DNA from: an uncultured Lachnospiraceae bacterium
Lineage (GTDB): Bacteria > Bacillota > Clostridia > Lachnospirales > Lachnospiraceae
NCBI GenBank assembly: GCA_910577645.1
Contig: CAJTOL010000001.1
Span: 186,001-250,000, forward strand
Direction: 5' to 3'
DNA length: 64,000 bases
This document shows, in pieces, positions 53,432 through 62,271 of the stretch (position 1 is the first letter of the stretch; each line of letters begins with the position of its first letter). A model generated the notes under the pieces. That model had not been told where the DNA came from and did no database searches. It saw only the letters and a program-made list of their open reading frames with translations. A program made the position numbers and the translations under genes.

Positions 53432-53481
53432 ACCAGTGTAAAAGTCGCCTATACCTAAATTTAACTAAATTCAAGTAAAAC

Positions 53482-53531
53482 AAAAGGATACCGGATTTTG
53501 TTCCCGCCAGCAATGAGCCGGTATCCTTTTT
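53482..53531 (+). terminator. Terminator after cls
   Basis: AAAAGGATACCGG (53482-53494) pairs with CCGGTATCCTTTT (53518-53530), 13 bp and perfect, followed by TTT-rich sequence. Confidence 0.9.
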
Positions 53532-53582
53532 GATGGAAATCCCATATTCTGCGAATTTTTACCATGTATTCTTTTTCATCCC

Positions 53583-54065
53583 ATGTCCATACTATTTCCT
53601 ATGAAAACAATAAAATCCTTCCCACGATTCTGGGTCAACTTTTTTAAATGCGGCATCACTGGCTGGTGCCTGGAAGTGATATTTACTTCTGTCGAATCTA
53701 TCATAGCCGGAGATATGCGCCTCATAGGACAGACCTCTCTGCTGATGTTCCCTATTTACGGCATGGGGGCCCTTTTGGCGCCGGTCAGCCGCTGGGTGGA
53801 TCTGTGGATAGCCGACGGAAGCCAGGGGGCCGGAACTCCCTTAAATCCCATAGACAAGATTATCCGCCATGGATTTCTCTACATGGTGCTGATATTTACG
53901 GCTGAATATTTGGCAGGCATGTTTTTAAGAAATATGGGGATCTGCCCTTGGGACTACACAGGCCGTCACTTAAACGTCAACGGCCTGATACGCCTGGACT
54001 TTGCCCCGCTGTGGTTTCTCACCGGATTGCTGTTTGAACAGCTCACCAGTCTGAAGCGCGTTTGA
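53583..54065 (+). CDS. CmpB-like small membrane protein (ABC-transporter type IV family)
   Basis: The 160-aa protein has about four hydrophobic segments and the motif sets seen in the Clostridia family often called putative ABC transporter permease CmpB: GITGWCLEVIFTS, MFPIYGMGALLAP, and the C-terminal CPWDYTGRHLNVNGLIRLDFAPLWF. Its function is not established. ATG 53583 is used; an in-frame ATG at 53601 is possible and no clear ribosome site distinguishes them. Confidence 0.75.
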   Translation: MSILFPMKTIKSFPRFWVNFFKCGITGWCLEVIFTSVESIIAGDMRLIGQTSLLMFPIYGMGALLAPVSRWVDLWIADGSQGAGTPLNPIDKIIRHGFLYMVLIFTAEYLAGMFLRNMGICPWDYTGRHLNVNGLIRLDFAPLWFLTGLLFEQLTSLKRV

Positions 54066-54155
54066 ACAGATAAAATTTTGGTAAATTTTTGTCCTAAGAT
54101 TTTGTCTTATACTTGTATTTACCCCGGGTATTTTATATAATAAAGTGATAAAGTG

Positions 54156-54189
54156 AAGGGCCGCCTGATAAAAGGGAAAGCGGCCCTGA
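54156..54189 (+). other. Hairpin in the leader of plsC
   Basis: GGGCCGC pairs with GCGGCCC around a loop of about 16 bases, some 25 bases upstream of plsC. A poor T-run follows, so it may be a leader structure rather than a terminator. The gap 54066-54211 otherwise holds AT-rich promoter-like sequence. Confidence 0.4.
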
Positions 54190-54211
54190 GATAACCGGAG
54201 GACCCTGACAT

Positions 54212-54949
54212 ATGATACGCTTTCTTTTGGTAGCCCTTACTCTGTTCAGCTTTTTAATCTTAAGCATTCCTATGCTGATTTATTACCATTTTCTGGGAAA
54301 GAAGAACCCGGACAAAAAGAACTGGCAATGCCTTAAGATTGTCCAGTTTATGTTCCGACTGATACTGAAAATATCCGGGGTTCGTTGCACTGTATTAGGC
54401 CGGGAAAATATTCCGGAGGACACGGCTGTGCTTTACATAGGCAATCACCGCAGCTATTTTGATATTCTCATAGGTTATGCCACCGTCCCTGGCCTTACAG
54501 GCTTTGTAGCCAAAAAGGAGATGGAACGCTATCCTTCCCTGAGAGACTGGATGCGAAATGTTAATTGCCTGTTTTTAGACCGGGAGAACATAAAAGAGGG
54601 CTTAAAAACTATCCTGAAGGGGATTGAACAGGTAAAAAACGGTATATCCGTATGGATCTTCCCGGAAGGAACGCGCAATGAAGAGGGGAGGCTGTCCGAG
54701 CTGATGCCTTTCAAAGAGGGAAGCCTGAAAATAGCAGAAAAAAGCGGCTGCCCGGTGATTCCTGTGGCAATTGCAGGAACTGCGGATATCTTTGAAAAGC
54801 ATATCCCCTTTATCCGCCCGGCCCAGGTAATTATCCAATATGGAGAGCCTATTTACTTAAAAAAGCTGCCTCCTGAGCAGAAAAAATTTTCAGGAGCTTA
54901 CACCCGGGAGGTAATAGCCGGAATGTTAGAGAAAATAGAACAGGAGTAA
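54212..54949 (+). CDS. plsC: 1-acyl-sn-glycerol-3-phosphate acyltransferase
   Basis: The 245-aa protein has an N-terminal membrane helix and the acyltransferase motifs NHRSYFD (His79, Asp84) and FPEGTRN (150-156), followed by PFKEGSLKIAEKSGCPVIPVAI. It makes phosphatidic acid for membrane lipids. It is followed by pheA after six bases, so the two are co-transcribed without an obvious functional link. Confidence 0.93.
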   Translation: MIRFLLVALTLFSFLILSIPMLIYYHFLGKKNPDKKNWQCLKIVQFMFRLILKISGVRCTVLGRENIPEDTAVLYIGNHRSYFDILIGYATVPGLTGFVAKKEMERYPSLRDWMRNVNCLFLDRENIKEGLKTILKGIEQVKNGISVWIFPEGTRNEEGRLSELMPFKEGSLKIAEKSGCPVIPVAIAGTADIFEKHIPFIRPAQVIIQYGEPIYLKKLPPEQKKFSGAYTREVIAGMLEKIEQE

Positions 54950-54955
54950 TTACAT

Positions 54956-56092
54956 ATGCAGAATCTTGACTTGCAGGAAATCAGACTGAAATTAGACCAG
55001 ATAGACAAAAATATTACCGCGCTTTTTGAAGAGAGGATGAAACTGTGCGGCGACGTGGCGGCTTTTAAGATTCAGACAGGAAAGGCGGTCTACGACGGAG
55101 AACGGGAAAAGCAGAAACTGGAGGCTGTCCGCGGCCTGGCCCATGGCAGCTTTAACCAGCAGGCGGTAACCGAGCTGTTTTCCCAGATGATGACCATCAG
55201 CCGGAGATACCAGTACCAATTACTTGGGGAACAGGGCCGGATCCCTTCTTCCGGATTTGAATGTGTGGAAAAGCTGAACAGGGAAAATGCCAGGGTGGTT
55301 TATCAGGGGACAGAAGGAGCCTACAGTCATGGCGCGGCTCTTAAGTATTTTGGAGAAGACGCCCGGGTTTACCATGTTCCCACCTGGGAGGAAGCTATGA
55401 AGGAGGTAGACGAAAACCGTGCGGATTATGCGGTTTTGCCCATCGAAAATTCTTCCGCAGGAGCAGTCAGCGACATTTATGATCTTTTGGTTCAGTATAA
55501 TAATTACATAGTGGGAGAAGTGTTTTTGGAGGTGAACCATGTGCTGCTGGGGCTCCCCGGCTCCCGGATTGACCAGATCCGCACGGTTTATTCCCATCCA
55601 CAGGCGCTGATGCAAAGCTCACAGTATCTAAATGCAAACAAAAACTGGCGTCAGGTCAGTGTGGCCAACACTGCCATGGCGGCTAAAAAGATATTAGAGG
55701 ATGGCGACAAGACCCAGGCTGCTGTAGCCAGCGAAACTGCCGGGCGCCTCTACAGCCTTATTCCCTTAAAAACAGGGATTAATCACAACAAAAATAATAC
55801 CACCCGGTTTATTATTGTAACAAACCGGCCGGTTTACCAGGAAGGGGCAAAGAAAATCAGTATTTGCTTTGAATTACCTCACAAGAGCGGCTCCCTGTAC
55901 AATATGCTGGGCAATTTTATTTTCAACAATGTAAATATGGTGATGATTGAATCCAGACCCATACTGGGCCGCAACTGGGAATACCGGTTCTTTGTAGACA
56001 TTGAGGGAACCTTAAGCAGCGCGCCGGTTCAAAATGCTCTCATGGGAATCAGGCAGGAGGCAGCAGGACTGCGGATTTTAGGAAACTATTAA
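54956..56092 (+). CDS. pheA: Bifunctional chorismate mutase / prephenate dehydratase (P-protein)
   Basis: The 378-aa protein joins an AroQ-type chorismate mutase (residues 1-90, IRLKLDQIDKNITALFEERM), a prephenate dehydratase (about 112-285, with YQGTEGAYS and the catalytic TRF at 283-285) and an ACT regulatory domain (GSLYNMLGNF and ESRPILGRNWEYRFF) for phenylalanine feedback. It makes phenylpyruvate. Three-domain P-proteins are normal in Clostridia. It has no attenuator that I can see. Confidence 0.96.
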   Translation: MQNLDLQEIRLKLDQIDKNITALFEERMKLCGDVAAFKIQTGKAVYDGEREKQKLEAVRGLAHGSFNQQAVTELFSQMMTISRRYQYQLLGEQGRIPSSGFECVEKLNRENARVVYQGTEGAYSHGAALKYFGEDARVYHVPTWEEAMKEVDENRADYAVLPIENSSAGAVSDIYDLLVQYNNYIVGEVFLEVNHVLLGLPGSRIDQIRTVYSHPQALMQSSQYLNANKNWRQVSVANTAMAAKKILEDGDKTQAAVASETAGRLYSLIPLKTGINHNKNNTTRFIIVTNRPVYQEGAKKISICFELPHKSGSLYNMLGNFIFNNVNMVMIESRPILGRNWEYRFFVDIEGTLSSAPVQNALMGIRQEAAGLRILGNY

Positions 56093-56110
56093 GAGAATGA
56101 GGAAAAGACC

Positions 56111-57388
56111 ATGAATACATCAGAATTTGTACTGTACAGAAATCTGGAAGATCAGGATTTGCTGGACTCTATGGCAGAGCTTTTTGAGGGAGGGGAAAAT
56201 GGGGTTCTGGACTCCTATGCCTGTGCAAACCGCCTTTTGGAGCTGTCTGACAGATATGGATTTGAGGGGAACCTTTGGCATTGCTTTCTGGCCTATTGTC
56301 TGGCAACTCATGAAAATGCATATAGCAGGGCCTGCGAAATTACAGGCCCTGTCCAGGGAACCATCAACTATCTGGCAGCCCATGACTTTGTTCTTATGAA
56401 AGAGCTGTTTGATAAAGATATTACCGGTCTTCCCGGCGGAATCTGGAATCATCTGGCAGAGTTTCATGTGGCAGAGGATTCCGGAAAAGCATTTAACAGG
56501 CGGATTCAGAAACGTATCGTGACCCTGGCAAAGGATTTGGAGGCGGCATACAGCATAGAAGAGTTTCAGGCTCTTGTAACCGCTTTTTACAAAGAATTTG
56601 GCGTAGGCCGGTTCGGGCTTAATAAGGCTTTCCGTATTGAAGAGCGGGATTTGGACGGAGGCCGCAGGGGAGCCTTTATCCAGCCTATTACCAGGATTGA
56701 ACACGTATACCTGGATGACTTGGTGGGCTATGAGCTCCAAAAAGAAAAACTGATTGCCAACACCGAAGCCTTTATTGAGGGGAGAGAAGCCAACAACGTC
56801 CTCCTTTACGGGGATGCAGGCACAGGAAAATCCTCCAGCGTAAAAGCGATTTTGAACCAGTATTATGATAAGGGACTTCGGATTATCGAGGTCTACAAAC
56901 ACCAGTTTTGCTGCCTTTCTGATGTACTGGAGGAAATCAAAGATCGAAACTATAAATTTATCATTTACATGGATGATCTGTCCTTTGAGGACTTTGAGAC
57001 AGAATACAAATACCTGAAAGCCATTATCGAAGGAGGATTGGGGAAAAAGCCGGCTAATGTATTAATTTACGCTACTTCAAACCGCCGCCACCTGATCCGG
57101 GAGAAGTTCAGCGATAAGAAAGAGATCCTGGACGATCTCCACGGAAATGATACGGTACAGGAAAAGCTTTCCCTGGTTTCACGGTTTGGCGTTACCATCT
57201 ACTTTGGGGCGCCGGACAAATTCCAGTTCCAGAAGATTGTAAAGGTATTGGCAGATCGTTTCCATATCCAGATGACAGAGGAAGAGCTGTATGGGGAAGC
57301 GAATAAATGGGAACTGTACCATGGAGGGCTTTCCGGCCGTACAGCCGCCCAGTTTATTACGCATCTGTTAGGGAAAAAGGAATTGTAA
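56111..57388 (+). CDS. DUF815 AAA+ ATPase
   Basis: The 425-aa protein has an uncharacterised N-domain and a AAA+ domain with Walker A GDAGTGKS (234-241), Walker B FIIYMDDLSF and sensor 1 IYATSNRRHL, followed by DGRSFEDF-like residues and SRFGVTIYF. The layout matches the widespread DUF815 family, whose role is unknown. It lies 18 bases after pheA and just upstream of ppx, which hints at one polycistronic transcript. Confidence 0.88.
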   Translation: MNTSEFVLYRNLEDQDLLDSMAELFEGGENGVLDSYACANRLLELSDRYGFEGNLWHCFLAYCLATHENAYSRACEITGPVQGTINYLAAHDFVLMKELFDKDITGLPGGIWNHLAEFHVAEDSGKAFNRRIQKRIVTLAKDLEAAYSIEEFQALVTAFYKEFGVGRFGLNKAFRIEERDLDGGRRGAFIQPITRIEHVYLDDLVGYELQKEKLIANTEAFIEGREANNVLLYGDAGTGKSSSVKAILNQYYDKGLRIIEVYKHQFCCLSDVLEEIKDRNYKFIIYMDDLSFEDFETEYKYLKAIIEGGLGKKPANVLIYATSNRRHLIREKFSDKKEILDDLHGNDTVQEKLSLVSRFGVTIYFGAPDKFQFQKIVKVLADRFHIQMTEEELYGEANKWELYHGGLSGRTAAQFITHLLGKKEL

Positions 57389-57420
57389 AGATTGGAAAGG
57401 GCCTGAAAAGGAGGAACCGT

Positions 57421-58989
57421 ATGGCAGCCATCCAGACATTTGCAGCGATTGACGTAAGCTCCTTTGAAATGGAGCTGGGAATTTATGAGATTTCCCAGAA
57501 AAATGGTATCCGTGCCATTGACCATGTCCGCCACCCCATTGTCCTGGGACGGGATGTCTATAATGGGGGGAAGATCACTTATGACACTATGGACGAAATG
57601 TGCCAGATCCTGGAGGATTTTTCCCGGATTATGAAGGGGTATAAGGTTCAGGCATACCGGGCTTATGCCACCAGCGCCCTGAGGGATGCCAGGAACAACC
57701 AGATTGTTCTGGATCACATTAAGGTCCGCACGGATTTAGATGTAAAAATCATCAGCAATTCAGAACACCGGTTTATCAGTTATAAAGCCATTGCTGCCAA
57801 GGACGCAGAGTTTAATAAGATAATCCAGAAAGGCACGGCCATTGTGGATGCCGGTTTCGGAAGCCTTCAGCTTACCCTGTTTGATAAGGAAAATCTGGTT
57901 ACCACCCAGAACCTTCCCCTGGGGGGCCTGCGGATTCGGGAGCTTTTGGCCGGGATTCCGGCTAATTTGAATCTGACTCTGGATTTAATCAACGAGATTA
58001 TAGATAATGAATTATTTACCTTTCGAAAAATTCACTTAAAAGATCGGGAAATTAAAAATATTATCGGCATCGGGCGCAGCACTCTGTACTTGTTTCAGAA
58101 TAAGGAAAAGAGAATGGTGCCTGAACGGGTTACAGCCGACGAAGCCAGACAATATTATCAGGACACGGTTTCCGGGAGCCTGGATACCATTGCGGCCCGG
58201 CTGGGTGTCAACACAGAGTTTGCCAGACTCCTTTTACCCAGCGCCATAATTTATAAGCGCCTTCAGGAGATGATGGAGGCGGAGATGATCTGGCTTCCCG
58301 GGATTGACCTGTGTGACGGGATTGCCGCCGACTACGCAGAAAAATACCGTCTGGTAAAATTTAACCATGATTTTCAGCGGGATATTATAATTGAAGCCCG
58401 CAACCTGGCAAAACGCTATAAATGCCATGTTGGCCACAACCAGGCCCTGGAGCTTCACGCCCTGGCTATCTTTGACACTGCCAAACGCTGTCATGGCATG
58501 GGGAAAAGGGAGAGGCTGCTTTTGCAGATTGCGGTTCTCCTTCACTCCTGCGGTAAGTTTATCAGCATGAAAAATGCCAACGACAGCGCCTACAACATCA
58601 TTATGTCTACAGAGATAATCGGGCTGAGCCATCTGGAGCGTGAAATTGTGGCAAATGTAGTCCGCTATAATACCCGGGATTTTGAATATGACAAGGTGCA
58701 TCTGGAGATGGGAATGTCTCAGAGCGGCCTTGCGGATATGGATGTAAAAAATGTGACAATCCTTATAGCCAAGCTGACAGGCATCTTAAGGCTGGCCAAT
58801 GCCATGGACAAAAGCCACCGGCAGAAGCTGGTGGGCTGCCGTATGACAATGAGGGAGCAGAAGCTGATCATTACCACAGAGTATGAAGGAGATATTACTC
58901 TGGAAAAGATGTCCTTTCAGCAGAGAGCGGATTTCTTTGAAGAGATCTATGGAATACGTCCAATATTAAAACAGAAAAGGAAGGGGTAG
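57421..58989 (+). CDS. Ppx/GppA family phosphatase with HD-type C-domain
   Basis: ATG 57421 has AAGGAGG upstream; a longer in-frame extension has none. The 522-aa protein begins with the ASKHA-fold phosphatase (AAIDVSSFEMELGIYE, then AYATSALRDARN, IVDAGFGSLQLTLF) and ends in a helical HD-like domain (LHALAIFDTAKRCHGMG and HSCGKFISMKNANDSAYN). The family hydrolyses polyphosphate or pppGpp. Because a polyphosphate kinase follows immediately, polyP turnover is likely. The usual DIGGGS phosphate loop reads VDAGFGS, so the activity should be tested. The stop is five bases before ppk. Confidence 0.85.
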   Translation: MAAIQTFAAIDVSSFEMELGIYEISQKNGIRAIDHVRHPIVLGRDVYNGGKITYDTMDEMCQILEDFSRIMKGYKVQAYRAYATSALRDARNNQIVLDHIKVRTDLDVKIISNSEHRFISYKAIAAKDAEFNKIIQKGTAIVDAGFGSLQLTLFDKENLVTTQNLPLGGLRIRELLAGIPANLNLTLDLINEIIDNELFTFRKIHLKDREIKNIIGIGRSTLYLFQNKEKRMVPERVTADEARQYYQDTVSGSLDTIAARLGVNTEFARLLLPSAIIYKRLQEMMEAEMIWLPGIDLCDGIAADYAEKYRLVKFNHDFQRDIIIEARNLAKRYKCHVGHNQALELHALAIFDTAKRCHGMGKRERLLLQIAVLLHSCGKFISMKNANDSAYNIIMSTEIIGLSHLEREIVANVVRYNTRDFEYDKVHLEMGMSQSGLADMDVKNVTILIAKLTGILRLANAMDKSHRQKLVGCRMTMREQKLIITTEYEGDITLEKMSFQQRADFFEEIYGIRPILKQKRKG

Positions 58990-58993
58990 ATCC

Positions 58994-61156
58994 ATGGCTG
59001 TGCAGAATGTGCCGGATTTTTTAAATCCTCAAAATTATGTAAATCGTGAACTAAGCTGGATTGAGTTTAACCATCGGGTATTGGAGGAAGCCAGGGACAA
59101 GGCTTTGCCTTTATTTGAGCGCCTGAAATTTTTAAGCATTACTTCATCCAATCTGGACGAATTTTTTATGGTTCGGGTAGCCTCTTTAAAGGATCAGGTT
59201 CATGCAAAATATACCAAGCCGGATATTGCCGGTCTGACTCCGGAAGAACAGCTGGACAAGATCAGCAAAAGAGCCCATAAGCTGGTAAATGTACAATATT
59301 CCACCTACAACCGCTCTCTGCTCCCGGCCCTGAGCCAGAATGGACTGAATATTTTAGACGGATACGAGGATCTGACGGAAGAACAGGCAGAGTATGCAGA
59401 CCGGTATTTTAAGGAGAATGTGTATCCGGTGTTAACCCCTATGGCAGTGGATCCCTCTCGTCCTTTCCCCCTGGTACGAAACAAATCGCTGAATATAGCA
59501 GCTCTTCTTAAAAAGAAAACAAAGGGAAAAGAGCTGGAGTTTGCCATGGTACAGGTGCCTTCCGTTCTGCCCAGGATTATAGAGCTTCCGGTAACGGTTC
59601 AGGAGGACGGGAAGGAGATTCATAATGTAATTCTCCTGGAGGAAATCATTGAGAAAAATATTCCGTCCCTGTTTTTAAATTATGATATAATCGCCGCCCA
59701 TCCCTTCCGGATTATGCGAAATGCAGATCTGACCATTGATGAAGACGAGGCCAACGATTTGCTGGAGGAGATCCAAAAACAGCTAAAGCGCCGCCAGTGG
59801 GGCGAGGTGATCCGGCTGGAAATTGAAGAAAAGATTGACAAGAGGCTGCTGAAGATCCTGAAAAAGGAGCTGGCAGTCAGCAGCGAGGATATTTTTGAGA
59901 TTAACGGGCCCTTAGATTTGACATTTTTAATGAAAATGTATGGGATGCCGGGATTTGACCGTTTAAAGCCCCCGCCCCATACCCCTCAGCCGGTTCCGGA
60001 ATTGATGAATGAGGAAGATATTTTTACCAACATCCGCAAAGGGGATATCCTTCTCCATCACCCCTATGAGACCTTTGACCCGGTAGTGGAGTTTGTCCGC
60101 ACTGCGGCAAAGGATCCCCAGGTTCTTGCCATCAAGCAGACCCTTTACCGGGTCAGCGGCCATTCCCCCATTATCGCTGCTTTAGCGGAGGCGGCGGAAA
60201 ACGGCAAACAGGTTTCTGTTCTGGTGGAGCTGAAAGCCCGGTTTGACGAGGAAAACAACATTATCTGGGCCAAAAAGCTGGAGAAAGCCGGCTGTCATGT
60301 TATTTACGGCCTTCTGGGGCTGAAGACCCACAGCAAGATCACTCTAGTAGTCCGCCGGGAGGAGGACGGGATTCGCCGCTACGTTCATCTGGGAACCGGA
60401 AATTATAATGATTCTACGGCAAAACTCTATACGGACTGCGGAATGTTTACCTGCAACCCTTTGTACGGCGAGGATGCGACGGCAGTATTTAATATGCTGT
60501 CCGGATATTCAGAACCCCTTAGCTGGAACTGCCTGGCAGTAGCGCCCCTCCGACTGCGGGAAACGATGCTGCGCCGCATCCAGAGAGAAAAGGAAAATGC
60601 AGAAAAGGGCAGAAAAGCTCATATCATCGCCAAGATGAATTCTTTATGTGACAAAGAGATTATTGCCGCCCTTTATGAGGCAAGCTGTGCCGGAGTAACC
60701 ATCCAGCTGATTATCCGGGGAATCTGCTGTCTCCGCGCCGGGGTACCGGGATTAAGTGAAAATATCTCCGTCCGCTCTATTGTAGGAAATTTCCTGGAGC
60801 ACAGCCGGATTTTCTATTTTGAAAACAACGGGGCGCCTAAATTGTTTATGGGAAGCGCAGACTGGATGCCCAGAAACCTGGATAAGCGAGTGGAGATTGT
60901 ATTCCCTGTAGAATCAGAGGCAGTAAAAGAGAAGGTTATGCACATCTTAGAAGTGCAGCTGGCTGACAATGTAAAGGCCCATATTTTGCAGCCCGACGGC
61001 AGCTACGAGAAGCCGGACCGCCGGGGCAAGACTCAGGTGAATTCTCAGAATCAGTTTTGCCAGGAGGCGGCCCGCAGTGCCGCTATGGAGCGGAAAAAAG
61101 CAGATCCCATAGGGCGGGGTACTTTTATTCCTATAGAGAGCCAGGAGGTGGAGTGA
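58994..61156 (+). CDS. ppk: Polyphosphate kinase 1
   Basis: The 720-aa protein has the four PPK1 domains. NRELSWIEFNHRVL opens the N-domain, the phosphorylated histidine is His465 (YVHLGTGNYN), and the second active-site histidine is His603 (LEHSRIFYF). It makes polyphosphate reversibly from ATP at the membrane or cytosol. It is paired with the ppx-type gene upstream, a common arrangement for making and breaking polyP together. Confidence 0.96.
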   Translation: MAVQNVPDFLNPQNYVNRELSWIEFNHRVLEEARDKALPLFERLKFLSITSSNLDEFFMVRVASLKDQVHAKYTKPDIAGLTPEEQLDKISKRAHKLVNVQYSTYNRSLLPALSQNGLNILDGYEDLTEEQAEYADRYFKENVYPVLTPMAVDPSRPFPLVRNKSLNIAALLKKKTKGKELEFAMVQVPSVLPRIIELPVTVQEDGKEIHNVILLEEIIEKNIPSLFLNYDIIAAHPFRIMRNADLTIDEDEANDLLEEIQKQLKRRQWGEVIRLEIEEKIDKRLLKILKKELAVSSEDIFEINGPLDLTFLMKMYGMPGFDRLKPPPHTPQPVPELMNEEDIFTNIRKGDILLHHPYETFDPVVEFVRTAAKDPQVLAIKQTLYRVSGHSPIIAALAEAAENGKQVSVLVELKARFDEENNIIWAKKLEKAGCHVIYGLLGLKTHSKITLVVRREEDGIRRYVHLGTGNYNDSTAKLYTDCGMFTCNPLYGEDATAVFNMLSGYSEPLSWNCLAVAPLRLRETMLRRIQREKENAEKGRKAHIIAKMNSLCDKEIIAALYEASCAGVTIQLIIRGICCLRAGVPGLSENISVRSIVGNFLEHSRIFYFENNGAPKLFMGSADWMPRNLDKRVEIVFPVESEAVKEKVMHILEVQLADNVKAHILQPDGSYEKPDRRGKTQVNSQNQFCQEAARSAAMERKKADPIGRGTFIPIESQEVE

Positions 61157-61166
61157 CAGAAATCCC

Positions 61167-62147
61167 TTATTCTCCCACCGGAAGTCCGCTGTGATAGGAA
61201 AAATCCCCAAGCTCTTCTAAAAGAGGCTCAAAAGCATCCGGATTGGTAATCTCTCCGGAGCTGATGAGCTTTTCTATATGAGAGTAAATAACCGTACATT
61301 TTGTCAGAGATCTGTGAAACAGTTCCGGAAAAGAAGCTGTGGAGGCCATCTGATGATTCCAGGGATTGCACCAGGGCTCGTGATCCGAATTCAGGCTCTT
61401 TCTGGGAGAAGAAACTTTGTCGGTAACAATCTTGGTGGATGCCACCGGATGCTTTAAAAACAGGGACTCCACAAACTCAATACCCGCCTGCTTCCTTCCG
61501 GACTTATCCGCCAAAGTCCGGCACCCAAACCGCATGGCCAGGATAGAGCGGTGAACCATACGGGGGGAGACCTGAAAATTATTTTTATAAGTAATTGGGT
61601 AGTAAGCTTCATTAATGCACTGGGCCAGGAAACGGGAGATAAATTGGGTTTCCAGGCCGTTCAGGCAGATGGTTGCCGCCTGATTAAACTGAGAAGGACG
61701 CTTGTGCTTATATTTATATAGGAGCAGCGCGTCAATATCATTTTCCAGCAGAGCATGGAGGCCGTGGTGGTGGGTGGTGGGATTCTTTACATCATAGCCT
61801 ATGCGCCCGTAGACAAAAGGATGGCAGGTATAGTCGCCAATATAATGCCCCAGATAACCGCAAAAATAAGCCAAAGCCCGCTCTCTTTGCTGCTTGGATT
61901 CGATCTTTGCCATGTTATTCAGGCAGCAGCGGAAAAACAGGTTAACGTGGTGCTCGTGCATATAGGAGCCTACATTTCGATAATCCCTGTGGCGCAGAAT
62001 AGGAATATTATAGAAAAACATATCAGGTCCCTGAAGCCCAAGCTGGTAGAGCCAGCGGTATTTGGCAATAATAAACTTCAACTGTCCGGAAGGCATATCG
62101 TTGTAAGCTTTCATTCCAAGGATATAGTGGGTGGTAAAACCAGGCAT
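61167..62147 (-). CDS. Zinc-dependent phospholipase C family protein
   Basis: The 326-aa protein matches the Zn_dep_PLPC fold: GFTTHYILGMKAYNDM at the start, then GPDMFFYNIPILRHRDYRN, LAYFCGYLGHYIGDYTCHPFVY, and THHHGLHALLENDID, all histidine-rich metal-site segments. There is no signal peptide, unlike secreted alpha-toxin-type enzymes, so I expect an intracellular or unusual role and the substrate is unknown. ATG 62147 has AAAGGAG. It ends 10 bases from the convergent ppk stop. Confidence 0.85.
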   Translation of the reverse strand: MPGFTTHYILGMKAYNDMPSGQLKFIIAKYRWLYQLGLQGPDMFFYNIPILRHRDYRNVGSYMHEHHVNLFFRCCLNNMAKIESKQQRERALAYFCGYLGHYIGDYTCHPFVYGRIGYDVKNPTTHHHGLHALLENDIDALLLYKYKHKRPSQFNQAATICLNGLETQFISRFLAQCINEAYYPITYKNNFQVSPRMVHRSILAMRFGCRTLADKSGRKQAGIEFVESLFLKHPVASTKIVTDKVSSPRKSLNSDHEPWCNPWNHQMASTASFPELFHRSLTKCTVIYSHIEKLISSGEITNPDAFEPLLEELGDFSYHSGLPVGE

Positions 62148-62180
62148 GGATATGGCTCCTTTCTGTAATTAGGTGTTCAC

Positions 62181-62189
62181 ATTATACCA
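62181..62189 (-). promoter_or_regulatory. Extended -10 promoter for the phospholipase C-like gene
   Basis: On the minus strand TGGTATAAT (62189-62181) is an extended -10 element, about 35 bases before the start codon. No clear -35 is seen. Confidence 0.5.
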
Positions 62190-62271
62190 CAAAAGTTGTA
62201 AAGGGGGATAGCGTTTCCGTCATAAATTCTATTGGAAAAGAATAGAAAGTAGGGAATGGAGGCGGAAGCGC

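Noticed and set aside
56120..56902. Minus-strand open frame of 260 codons inside the DUF815 gene
   Set aside because: It is antisense to the N-terminal half and Walker A region of the ATPase, with no ribosome site or domain.
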